Source: DASYML01 sp036399835
GTDB taxonomy: Bacteria > Acidobacteriota > Blastocatellia > Pyrinomonadales > Pyrinomonadaceae
Length of the DNA stretch: 12,150 nucleotides
Direction of reading: 5' to 3'
Assembly: GCA_036399835.1 (NCBI GenBank)
Contig: DASWMI010000090.1
Coordinates: 1 to 12,150, forward strand
The translations under genes and the position numbers were made by a program. The notes below the pieces were generated by a model. That model was not told the origin of the DNA. It saw only the letters and a list, made by a program, of their open reading frames with translations, and did not search any database. Shown here piece by piece: positions 1 to 6,524 of the stretch; position 1 is the first letter of the stretch; every line of letters starts with the position of its first letter.

Positions 1-4
1 CGGC

Positions 5-619
5 TTATTCCGCGACCATCTGCGGCGGCATGGGCACGCGGCGAAAGCCGTCTATACGGCTGCCCCAGTAACCATCGAAAGACGAATAGATGACGCCCTT
101 ACTGCGCGAGGCATGATAAAAGCCGTGCTCATCGGCGACGATGCCGACATGCGTCTGATTGTTGAAGAAGACCAGTGTCCCGAACTTCAATTCCTCTTCC
201 GCTCGCGCGGGCGCAAAGCGTGCCCAGAGCGTGCGGGCGCTGGCCCGCTCGAAATTGATGCCGACCGATTGAAACGAACTCCAGACAAAGCCTGAGCAAT
301 CGAAGACGTAAGGGCCGGATGCGCCCCAGACATAACGCGCACCCAGACGTGTGTCTATTGCTGCCGAGAGGAGCTGGTCGAATCTGAGCAGGCCGTTGGG
401 CCTCGTCGAAGTCAGCGGCAGACGCGCGGGAGACCTCTCTTCCGGCGCTTCGTAGATGATGACGGGGTCGGTTTCGAGTCGGCTGACGCCATCGGCGTCT
501 GTCACGGTGCTAACCTGGCGTGGGCGTAACGTCTGGTTTTGCGCGATGGCTGAAATCGCAAAGAGGCTGAGAGCCAGGGCAGCGACCAGCGCGCAGGGGA
601 ACAGTCTTTTAAATATCAT
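5..619 (-). CDS. Secreted NlpC/P60-family cysteine peptidase
   Basis: A 204-residue protein predicted to be exported and to hydrolyse peptide bonds in peptidoglycan stem peptides. Residues 1-26 form a signal peptide: Lys/Arg near the start, a Leu/Ala-rich core, and a probable cut after AIA. No lipobox cysteine is seen. After a linker of about 55 residues, the C-terminal half is an NlpC/P60 domain: YVWGASGPYVFDCSGFV contains the catalytic Cys108, THVGIV the catalytic His157, and YHAS the third polar residue, His169. All three are present, so the enzyme should be active. I start at the ATG at 619; a TTG at 622 directly precedes it. An AGGAG (640-636, minus strand) lies upstream at the rather long spacing of about 16 bases. 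The gene reads away from its right-hand neighbour. Family assignment is firm; the exact bond cut and physiological role (growth, separation or remodelling) cannot be told from the sequence. Confidence 0.9.
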   Translation of the reverse strand: MIFKRLFPCALVAALALSLFAISAIAQNQTLRPRQVSTVTDADGVSRLETDPVIIYEAPEERSPARLPLTSTRPNGLLRFDQLLSAAIDTRLGARYVWGASGPYVFDCSGFVWSSFQSVGINFERASARTLWARFAPARAEEELKFGTLVFFNNQTHVGIVADEHGFYHASRSKGVIYSSFDGYWGSRIDGFRRVPMPPQMVAE

Positions 620-622
620 CAA

Positions 623-994
623 AGGGGAACTCTATCTCCTTAACAAAATTCTTTAATTGCTTTAGGGAAGTGCTGTCAGTGAGGAAGGGTACTGCCTGAC
701 TACCAAAGCGATTCTACAAACCCCATCTGAGACTGACAAGAGGCAATGTGACTGTTTCGTGACAGGGCATCGCTTCGCCATCTTGAACGAATGGAAAAGG
801 ACCATGCAATCTTGTCAGATTGAACCACTCGGTGGAAAGTGTATTTGAAAGGCGTCTCGTTAGAAGACAACAACTGTCATTCTGAAGTAAAACCACGCGT
901 CCGAATCTGTGTATTTATTGTGTCGAGAATTGGATGGAAATTCACCTGACGGCGTGATAGCATGCGCTGCCTAAAGGGGGGAGAATTTTTTTAG
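623..994. other. Divergent intergenic spacer, 372 bases
   Basis: This spacer separates two divergently read genes and must hold both their start signals. Short open frames here lack ribosome sites and family signatures, so I call no gene. Visible structure is modest. There is a perfect 6-base inverted repeat, CAATCT-TGTC-AGATTG, at 807-822. A 9-base inverted pair, CTGACAAGA at 733-741 and TCTTGTCAG at 810-818, also occurs, but one such match is not surprising in this length. On the minus strand CTGACA, 17 bases, then TTAAAG (about 651-679) is a weak promoter candidate for the NlpC/P60 gene. No convincing plus-strand promoter is visible. The right end carries the ribosome site of the next gene (GGGGGGAGA, 976-984). 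Confidence 0.5.
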
Positions 995-2410
995 ATGCTC
1001 TTTATCGAAAGCAAAATATCAGACCGGACTATTAACCACGCGGCCCGGCTGGCTCTTCTCGAAAAGCTGCAAGACAAGGGACTTATCCCGCTCATACGCT
1101 CGTCTCGTCTTAATTCTTATGAACAGGTACTGCTCGGCCAGGAGCGCGTGCAGGAGTTGGAGCGCGCCATAGCCGACTGGATGGAGCAGGAGGACGACGC
1201 CCCTTACGTACAGGGCGACCTCTTCTGCTCTGAGGATTTCGTGCTCTTTCTGGTCTTTGGCGGCAAACAGACGGAGGGCGGCCAGATTCGAGCGGGGATT
1301 ATTTACGAGGCCGGGACGACAGAGCCGCTCAAGAAGCTGGATGCTTTCTGCCGGAACATCACTGATGCCTTTGAAGCCGTGCGTAGCTCAATCAAGGAAG
1401 GCTTTGACACGCGCTCTCCCATCGAGTGGAGCTTGCGAGAGGCGAGCGCACAGACCCTCCCATCGCAATTCAACACCATCGAAGCAGGCTCTTTATTCGC
1501 GCCGCAGGAGGCCAGGCCCGAACAGTCTCTCGCTCTGGAAGTGCTGGAGGATACGAGGGCCAGGCGTTTTCTGCACCGCGTCAGCGAGGCACACCCGGAC
1601 GGGCGCGTCGCAGACCTGCTCGGCGAGAGCGATGCGGGGGCGGATGCTTTAATCAACAGGCTGGCGAACGCCGGACTCCTGCGCCGAGAGATACTGGTGA
1701 GCTGTCGCAAGCTGGGGCGGCCTTTGTTTAGCCTTCCCTCAACCGAGGCCCTTTCGGTCATCAACGCGAGCAATGCCGTGTGCAGCGATTGCGGCGCGAG
1801 CATAGCTGACGAGAAGGTCGAAGATTTGGTCAAGCCTACGGAGATAGCCGCGACGCTGCTCGCAGACGGCTCCTGGTTGACCAGCCGCGTTTATGCCGTG
1901 CTTCGCGGACTCGGCATTGATGCCACTGATATTGCCGCCGGACCAGCTTCGAGCGAAGGCGAGGCGCACCTGCTGTTGAAAGTCTGCGGCGATGCTTTCC
2001 TCTTCGTGCTGCGCGATGGCGATTTGACTGTGCCGCACACGCGCAGGGCTTTTGATAAGGTGATTGAGACTGAAGCTGCGCACCTCTTGATGATTGCGAC
2101 CGGAGATGTGCAGGAGGATGCGCGCGTGCGTTTGAGAGAGCATGCGCGCAGACGTGCACGCAGCGGTAGCGAGATCGAAGTCATTTTAATTGAGGGCCTC
2201 AACACGTTGGCCGACGAGCTTCAGGATGCTTTTGAAAGAGCCTCGCAACGCGCGGTGGTCCAGGAGTTGTGCGAGCTGGACGCGAGTCTGGGTTTCAGCG
2301 CAGGCTACATGATCGCCACGCGCTTCCGCTTGCAGCGCAGCAGGCCCGGCGCGCCGAGAGAGATGGAAACAGCCGTCGGCACGCTGGCCGAAAGCCTCAG
2401 CGAAATTTAA
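995..2410 (+). CDS. Hypothetical protein with winged-helix-like segment and CxxC pair
   Basis: A 471-residue protein that I do not recognise as a named family. It has no signal peptide or membrane helix, so it is probably cytoplasmic. The ATG at 995 is well supported by GGGGGGAGA (976-984), ten bases upstream. Residues 1-140 are mixed helix/strand with no known motif. Residues about 178-250 read like a winged helix-turn-helix: RVADLLGES, then INRLANAGLLRRE, then the basic wing CRKLGRPLFSLPS. A CSDCG pair follows (Cys263, Cys266); only two cysteines are close together, so a full zinc ribbon is not evident. Residues about 322-400 alternate strands and helices (HLLLKVCGDAFLFVLRDGD, HLLMIAT) in a pattern reminiscent of restriction-endonuclease-like folds, but no clear catalytic E-x-K is present. 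DNA- or nucleic-acid-related function is a guess. The gene stands alone: divergent from its left neighbour and followed by a hairpin with a T-rich tail. Confidence 0.75.
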   Translation: MLFIESKISDRTINHAARLALLEKLQDKGLIPLIRSSRLNSYEQVLLGQERVQELERAIADWMEQEDDAPYVQGDLFCSEDFVLFLVFGGKQTEGGQIRAGIIYEAGTTEPLKKLDAFCRNITDAFEAVRSSIKEGFDTRSPIEWSLREASAQTLPSQFNTIEAGSLFAPQEARPEQSLALEVLEDTRARRFLHRVSEAHPDGRVADLLGESDAGADALINRLANAGLLRREILVSCRKLGRPLFSLPSTEALSVINASNAVCSDCGASIADEKVEDLVKPTEIAATLLADGSWLTSRVYAVLRGLGIDATDIAAGPASSEGEAHLLLKVCGDAFLFVLRDGDLTVPHTRRAFDKVIETEAAHLLMIATGDVQEDARVRLREHARRRARSGSEIEVILIEGLNTLADELQDAFERASQRAVVQELCELDASLGFSAGYMIATRFRLQRSRPGAPREMETAVGTLAESLSEI

Positions 2411-2415
2411 AAGCC

Positions 2416-2468
2416 GTGACGAGTGACAGGTGACAAGAAGCACATTCTCGTCACCCGTCACTCGTCAC
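2416..2468. terminator. Long GTGAC-repeat hairpin with T-rich tail, possible terminator or dispersed repeat
   Basis: The 19-base arm 2416-2434 pairs with 2450-2468 with a single mismatch. After one more mismatch (2435/2449) the stem continues as AGAA/TTCT around a five-base loop (2440-2444). This gives about 24 stem positions, far beyond chance. Each arm is itself a tandem of a GTGAC unit (GTGACGA, GTGACAG, GTGAC). It begins six bases after the stop of the 471-residue gene and is followed directly by TTTGTTTATT, so it could terminate that transcript. Arms made of short tandem units also resemble dispersed palindromic elements found in many copies in some genomes. No second copy occurs in this window, so the repeat status is open. 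Confidence 0.55.
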
Positions 2469-2550
2469 TTTGTTTATTGACAACCGAAAGCTGACTGGGC
2501 GAATCTTACGAAACAATGAGCCGTTCTGCGGCGAGCCGTCCTGCGACATT

Positions 2551-2555
2551 AGAGG
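2551..2555 (+). promoter_or_regulatory. Ribosome binding site deciding the start of the transglycosylase-like gene
   Basis: AGAGG lies seven bases before the ATG at 2563. The frame is open upstream to 2470, but the 31 extra codons run back to the foot of the hairpin and would bury the signal peptide, so the ATG at 2563 is preferred. Confidence 0.6.
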
Positions 2556-2562
2556 TTTAAGT

Positions 2563-3915
2563 ATGAAAAGAAGCCCGACTCTTTTGCTGATGCCAGTTCT
2601 TCTGGCGCTCCTGTCCGTTCCCGTCGTCGCGCAGACCGAACAGAATCAGACCGCGCAGCCAACGCCTACGCGACCGCGAATCGTCGGCAGCGCCCCCGCG
2701 CCGTCGCAGCCTCCCGCACAGCGTTCAACGAACACGCCCGCTACATCCACTGACAACACGCCGGCGAAGGCAGCACAGCAGACCGCCTCGCCTGATGCTG
2801 CAACCATAAGAGGCACGCCTTCGAGTGATTCTCTGCCAGCGAGCACTGGTCCAAGTACTCAAGTGTCCGCGCGGACTCCCGCGTCTAACGCGCAGCATCT
2901 CTCCGCGCAGAAAGTGCGCGCACGTATACTTGAGGCACAGCGACTGCTCCGCTCGCGCCCGATGCAAACGGCGCTCACCAATCCTTCGCTCTATACCGTG
3001 ACGCTGGCCGCGCTCGATTCCGAAACTTCGCAAGTCCATCTGCTGACGTTGCCCAAAGAGACCTTTCTGACCAAAGGCGCGGAACTGCCGCTGGTGACTT
3101 CGCTGGGCCGCAGCGTGCAACTGCGTATCCTGCGCGCCAACGGTGTCAATACAGCCGTGACCATCTTTGATTCGACGGGGCGCTCGCTCGTCCCGCTCAT
3201 CGTCGAATATCCGATTGAGCGCAACGGCGTCTTTCGCGAGATGGCCTACTACACTTCGGCGCATCCGGCTCTGCTTTCGCCGGAGGTGGTCCGCGCGGGG
3301 CAGAGCTACATACGCACGATGCTCGATCTGGCGGCGCGTCGTCTCAAAGATAAAGGGATAACTATCGCGCCATCCATCGTTGATATGGCAGAGCGTTTGA
3401 GCCTCGTGGAGCATGTGGACCACGACCGCTTTCGCAAGGAGAATCGGCTGGCGCTTTATGAAGAGATTTTTGCGCTCTATGCTCTGAATGAACTGGACAC
3501 ATATCGTTTCTCTGTCAGCACAGCCGGGGCTGGCGGGATGGTCCAGATGATTCCCTGGACCTACCAGATGATCCGGCAGCGTCATCCGGGCGTCGGCCTC
3601 AACCCGGATTTTGTGGCGGGGATGCGTAACCACGGCAACGCGCTCGAAGCCATGCTGCTTTACATGCAGGACACCTGGAGCGAACTGGCGTCGAACACGG
3701 AAGTCTCTTACGCGCTCGGCGCTCGGCTGGCGACGCAACCGGAGCTGATGGCCGCGGGCTATAACTCGAATCCGGCCAAGCTGCCGCTCTATCTGCGCAG
3801 AGGCGGCGCGGACTGGCGCACGCTGATTCCGCGCGAGACCCAAATGTACCTGCAAATCTATAAGTCCGTTGATGCACTGATACCGATGAAGCCTCGTGAA
3901 GGCTCTTCAAAGTAG
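2563..3915 (+). CDS. Secreted lytic-transglycosylase-like protein, diverged SLT fold
   Basis: A 450-residue protein. Residues 1-23 are a signal peptide (MKRS, Leu-rich core, cut near VVA). Residues about 24-115 are a Pro/Thr/Ser/Gln/Ala-rich, probably disordered linker. Residues about 116-290 form a domain I do not recognise. The C-terminal part, about 295-450, matches the SLT lysozyme-like fold. Glu310 sits exactly where the catalytic Glu should be relative to STAGAGGMVQMIPWTYQ, the counterpart of the usual AGARGLMQLMPAT signature. AAGYNSNP (397-404) is the counterpart of the usual AYNAGP motif, and PRETQMYL is the usual final helix. It would cleave glycan strands of peptidoglycan non-hydrolytically in the periplasm. 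It is diverged (WT in place of AT, SN in place of AG), so a structural or binding role without catalysis is possible. The next gene follows closely, suggesting co-transcription. Confidence 0.78.
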   Translation: MKRSPTLLLMPVLLALLSVPVVAQTEQNQTAQPTPTRPRIVGSAPAPSQPPAQRSTNTPATSTDNTPAKAAQQTASPDAATIRGTPSSDSLPASTGPSTQVSARTPASNAQHLSAQKVRARILEAQRLLRSRPMQTALTNPSLYTVTLAALDSETSQVHLLTLPKETFLTKGAELPLVTSLGRSVQLRILRANGVNTAVTIFDSTGRSLVPLIVEYPIERNGVFREMAYYTSAHPALLSPEVVRAGQSYIRTMLDLAARRLKDKGITIAPSIVDMAERLSLVEHVDHDRFRKENRLALYEEIFALYALNELDTYRFSVSTAGAGGMVQMIPWTYQMIRQRHPGVGLNPDFVAGMRNHGNALEAMLLYMQDTWSELASNTEVSYALGARLATQPELMAAGYNSNPAKLPLYLRRGGADWRTLIPRETQMYLQIYKSVDALIPMKPREGSSK

Positions 3916-3952
3916 TCTTCAGCCCAAGCAGAGAAAGGTTAGCTCTGATCTC

Positions 3953-5305
3953 ATGGCGCACAAAGCTCTCAAACATTTTGCCGCAAGCGTGTTGTTCGGA
4001 CTGGCATTCATCTTCTTTATTGCCAACTGGACCATTACAAGGACAACTGCCGTCACAGGAAATCAGGATGGCAAAAGTGCTGCGGCTCAAACCCTTTGGC
4101 AACTGCCTCCGGGCCACCCGCTCGTCAGCGAGATTCCGCTGGTCTTCTCAAATTCGACTCCAGAAAATCTGTCCGGCGTCGCGGGCGTAGAACAAGGCTT
4201 GCGGCGGGCCTTCGGCCCTTATTCGTTCGCGGCTCACTCGCCCGCTCGGACTGGTCCACAGGCCGTGCAGGGCGATAAGCCTGTCGAGCAGACGCGCAAG
4301 AATATACAGGTGCTCAAGGGCCTGCCGGAGTCGCAGTTGTTTCCGGTGATGAACTTTATCAGGACTTCGCTCGGGGTCAGTTGCGCCTTCTGCCACGTCA
4401 ATGCGGGCGGCGACAAATGGGAATGGGAGAAGGACGATAAGCCTGAGAAGGTTACTGCACGCAAGATGATGTTGATGCAGTTTGACATCAACAAGGGGAA
4501 TCGAGACCTGCTCGGCAGCAGCAACGCAGTCACCTGCTACACCTGCCACAGGGGTCAGACTCATCCTCTGCGCGCGCCTCTTCTGCCGCAGCCTGCGCCC
4601 GCCGGAGGCCCTGCCGGCGAAACACCTAAAGCTGCCGAGACGACGCCGCCTACTGTGGACCAGATTTTTGAGAGATACGTCCAGGCTCTTGGCGGCAAGG
4701 CTGCGTATGAGAAGGTTAAGACGCGCGTCTGGAAAGGCTCGCATATTATCTCCGACGGCACGGCGCTGCCGCTGGAAACGAGCCAGGCTGCACCCGGCAA
4801 GCTCGTCTCCATCGTCACGACCAAGAACGGCCCCGTCATTTCAGGCTTTAACGGCACGGTCGGCTGGACCAAAAATGCGCGCGGGCAGAGAGAGGTGCAG
4901 GGCGCGCAGCTTGAGCAGATGAAGCGCGCGGCGGATTTCTACGGAGACCTTCATCTTAAAGAGTTGTATCCGAATGCGAGGTTCGCTGGCCGAGATAAGA
5001 TTGGCGAGCGCGAAGTCTACGTGGTGGTCTCGCAGGTCAGCGAAAGCAGGCGCGAGCGGCTCTATTTTGATAAGGAGACGGGTCTACTCCTGCGCATCCT
5101 CGCCAACACGCAGACCATGCTCGGCCCGCTTCCCGAACAGACAGACTTTTCCGACTACAGGGAGGTGGACGGCATCAAGCTGCCCTTCACCATCCAGCAG
5201 TCGTTTATTGACCCCTGGACCGGCTGGACGCGCAAGTTTACGGAAATCAAGCAGAACGTGCCGGTGGACGATGCGAAGTTTAATCCTCCCGCCGCTTCCA
5301 AATAA
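3953..5305 (+). CDS. Membrane-anchored dihaem cytochrome c, reaction-centre-cytochrome-like, with C-terminal LolA-like domain
   Basis: A 450-residue protein. Residues 8-25 form an uncleaved anchor or signal helix after a short basic head. Residues about 118-205 resemble the photosynthetic reaction-centre cytochrome c subunit family: CAFCH (Cys144, Cys147, His148) and CYTCH (195-199) are two haem c sites, and ARKMMLMQFDIN between them supplies candidate axial methionines (172, 173, 175). The photosynthetic protein normally binds four haems; only two sites are present here and no photosynthesis gene is nearby, so a general periplasmic electron-transfer role is more likely. After a Pro/Ala-rich linker, residues 235-450 look like the beta-rich fold of outer-membrane lipoprotein-sorting (LolA/LolB-like) proteins, starting VDQIFERYVQALGG. 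The frame is open from an ATG at 3896, which overlaps the previous gene by 20 bases and has no ribosome site. I prefer 3953, which has AAAGG about 14 bases upstream and puts the hydrophobic helix at the N-terminus. Confidence 0.82.
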   Translation: MAHKALKHFAASVLFGLAFIFFIANWTITRTTAVTGNQDGKSAAAQTLWQLPPGHPLVSEIPLVFSNSTPENLSGVAGVEQGLRRAFGPYSFAAHSPARTGPQAVQGDKPVEQTRKNIQVLKGLPESQLFPVMNFIRTSLGVSCAFCHVNAGGDKWEWEKDDKPEKVTARKMMLMQFDINKGNRDLLGSSNAVTCYTCHRGQTHPLRAPLLPQPAPAGGPAGETPKAAETTPPTVDQIFERYVQALGGKAAYEKVKTRVWKGSHIISDGTALPLETSQAAPGKLVSIVTTKNGPVISGFNGTVGWTKNARGQREVQGAQLEQMKRAADFYGDLHLKELYPNARFAGRDKIGEREVYVVVSQVSESRRERLYFDKETGLLLRILANTQTMLGPLPEQTDFSDYREVDGIKLPFTIQQSFIDPWTGWTRKFTEIKQNVPVDDAKFNPPAASK

Positions 5306-5313
5306 AAAGTTAC

Positions 5314-5352
5314 GGGGGACGCGCAGACATGCGTAGGCCGCGTCCCCTTTTT
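5314..5352 (+). terminator. Rho-independent terminator after the cytochrome gene
   Basis: GGGGACGCG at 5315-5323 pairs perfectly with CGCGTCCCC at 5339-5347 across a 15-base loop and is followed at once by TTTTT (5348-5352). It starts about nine bases after the cytochrome stop codon. It closes the transglycosylase-cytochrome unit and insulates the SIR2 promoter downstream. Confidence 0.9.
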
Positions 5353-5428
5353 GGACCTCTTTATCTTTTATCCGTGAGCGCCTCCTGAGCCGCCTGCTAG
5401 TTAAAGCTTTCCTCGCTTCTCATTACTA

Positions 5429-5457
5429 TTGACTTGGACCAGTAGGTGTCGTATTGT
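5429..5457 (+). promoter_or_regulatory. Sigma-70-type promoter of the SIR2-STAND operon
   Basis: TTGACT (5429-5434, five of six bases of the consensus -35) is followed after exactly 17 bases by TATTGT (5452-5457, four of six of the -10). It is the only good promoter between the upstream terminator and the SIR2 start. Transcription would begin near 5464, leaving a leader of about 155 bases. Confidence 0.65.
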
Positions 5458-5466
5458 CAGCGACAC
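5446..5466. promoter_or_regulatory. Inverted repeat around the -10 box, candidate operator
   Basis: GTGTCG (5446-5451) and CGACAC (5461-5466) form a perfect 6-base inverted repeat with a 9-base spacer. The spacer contains the whole -10 hexamer TATTGT. A dimeric repressor bound here would block polymerase. No regulator gene lies next to the operon, so the ligand is unknown; the 471-residue winged-helix-like protein is the only candidate in the window and the link is speculative. Confidence 0.45.
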
Positions 5467-5517
5467 TTAGAGCAGTCCTCATTGGCCGGAAGTTCACCTT
5501 GGTAATCGTCCTTCGTC

Positions 5518-5577
5518 AGGCTTTGTCAGCCTCTCAGCCGGGTTCTTTGAGTGCAAACATATCAACATTGATTGCAC
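5518..5577 (+). promoter_or_regulatory. Structured 5' leader of the SIR2-STAND transcript
   Basis: The leader between promoter and SIR2 start holds no gene but has two dyads. AGGCT-TTGTC-AGCCT (5518-5532) is a small perfect hairpin. GTGCAA (5551-5556) pairs with TTGCAC (5572-5577), and inside this lies the near-palindrome ATCAA-CA-TTGAT (5561-5572). No known riboswitch is recognised. These could be protein-binding sites or RNA elements, or chance. Confidence 0.3.
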
Positions 5578-5605
5578 CCAGTTCTCCATACTTCTCAAGA
5601 TGCAA

Positions 5606-5614
5606 AAGGGAGAG
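5606..5614 (+). promoter_or_regulatory. Ribosome binding site of the SIR2 gene
   Basis: AAGGGAGAG ends four bases before the ATG at 5619, with AGGGAG at near-ideal spacing. It decides the start: the frame is open back to a TTG at 5454, but that codon overlaps the promoter -10 box and cannot be translated from this transcript. Confidence 0.8.
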
Positions 5615-5618
5615 TCCC

Positions 5619-6515
5619 ATGAGTTCACTACCGCCTCCATATCCTCTCGTGCGTGATGCGCTCTTGAAGGGCCGCGTCATTCCATTTCTCGGCGCGGGCG
5701 CTTCGCTCGGGGGGCGCGAGCCGGGCGCGAAATGGGAACAGGGCCAGGCCGCTTATCTGCCGACCGCCTTCGAGCTGGCGCGCCATCTGGCACAGCGGAC
5801 CGGCTTCCCCGCAGAAGAGGAGGCCGAACTGACTAAGGTGGCACAGTATTACGATGTCGTCGGTGGCCGCACCGCGCTCAACGAAGAGCTTCACAGCATC
5901 TTCAACTGCGATTATCCGCTCAGCCCGCTTCACACCTTTCTCGCTGATGTGCCGACGCCGCTCCTCATCGTCACGACTAATTATGACGACTGTATAGAGC
6001 GCGCTTTCAAGGCCAAGGGACGCGAGTATGAGCTGGTCATTCATACGACGGATGCCGCCATCGGAGACCAGTTGTTGTGGTGGGAGTACGGCAAGACCGC
6101 GCCGCGTAAGATCAGCTCGAACAAGCTGGACCTGGACCTGGATGCGAGGACGATTATTTACAAGATGCACGGGACCGTGGACCGGAACAAGATGAGTATG
6201 GACCAGTATGTGATTACAGAGGACGATTACATAGACTTCCTGACGCGCATGACGAAGAACAAGGCTATCCCGGCCATCTTTGCCGAGCCTTTTCAGACAC
6301 GCCACTTCCTCTTTTTAGGCTATGGCCTGCGCGACTGGAATCTGCGCGTCGTCCTCAATCGCATCGAGAAGGATTTGCGCCGTCCGAAAACCATCAGGTC
6401 CTGGGCCATTCAATATAACCCCTCTCCGCTTGAACAGCGTTTCTGGCAGGAGCGCGGCGTAGAGGTCTACAACAAGCTGCTCGATGCATTCGTGCAGGAG
6501 ATTGGCCTGCCATAA
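5619..6515 (+). CDS. SIR2-domain protein, predicted NAD-hydrolysing effector
   Basis: A 298-residue soluble protein made almost wholly of one SIR2-like domain of the SIR2_2 type found in bacterial defence systems. Motifs in order: FLGAGAS (23-29), the NAD-binding glycine loop; TTNYDD (119-124) with the conserved Asn121; KMHGTVD (182-188) with the catalytic His184; and FLFLGYGLRDWN (230-241), closing the Rossmann fold. All key residues are present. The four-cysteine zinc module of protein-deacetylating sirtuins is absent. In ThsA, DSR and Avs5-type proteins such domains cleave NAD+ and stop growth of infected cells, so I infer the same chemistry here. There is no signal peptide or membrane helix, so it acts in the cytoplasm. 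The STAND gene starts only nine bases after its stop, so the two are surely co-transcribed and probably form a complex. Free-standing SIR2 effectors need a trigger; the STAND partner is the obvious one. Confidence 0.88.
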   Translation: MSSLPPPYPLVRDALLKGRVIPFLGAGASLGGREPGAKWEQGQAAYLPTAFELARHLAQRTGFPAEEEAELTKVAQYYDVVGGRTALNEELHSIFNCDYPLSPLHTFLADVPTPLLIVTTNYDDCIERAFKAKGREYELVIHTTDAAIGDQLLWWEYGKTAPRKISSNKLDLDLDARTIIYKMHGTVDRNKMSMDQYVITEDDYIDFLTRMTKNKAIPAIFAEPFQTRHFLFLGYGLRDWNLRVVLNRIEKDLRRPKTIRSWAIQYNPSPLEQRFWQERGVEVYNKLLDAFVQEIGLP

Positions 6516-6524
6516 GAATCAGTC

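Noticed and set aside
733..822. Inverted repeats in the divergent spacer as a transposon or phage attachment remnant
   Set aside because: The arms are only 6 to 9 bases, no target duplication or recombinase is present, and matches of this size are expected by chance in such a spacer.
2477..2506. Perfect -35 hexamer TTGACA before the transglycosylase-like gene
   Set aside because: At 16 to 18 bases of spacing only poor -10 hexamers occur (such as CGAATC or GAATCT), so a promoter is possible but not supported.
2470..2562. Earlier start for the transglycosylase-like gene
   Set aside because: The extension would place 31 polar residues before a clean signal peptide; AGAGG supports the ATG at 2563.
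2725..3855. Long 376-residue open frame on the minus strand
   Set aside because: It lies antisense to the transglycosylase-like gene, whose signal peptide and SLT motifs are clear; the antisense product is Arg/His-rich with no known motif and is a shadow of codon bias.
3896..3952. Earlier start for the cytochrome gene, overlapping the previous gene
   Set aside because: No ribosome site is near 3896, and the hydrophobic anchor would lie 26 residues in rather than near the N-terminus.
5454..5618. N-terminal extension of the SIR2 gene from a TTG at 5454
   Set aside because: The TTG overlaps the promoter -10 box, the extra 55 residues look non-coding, and the ATG at 5619 has a strong ribosome site.
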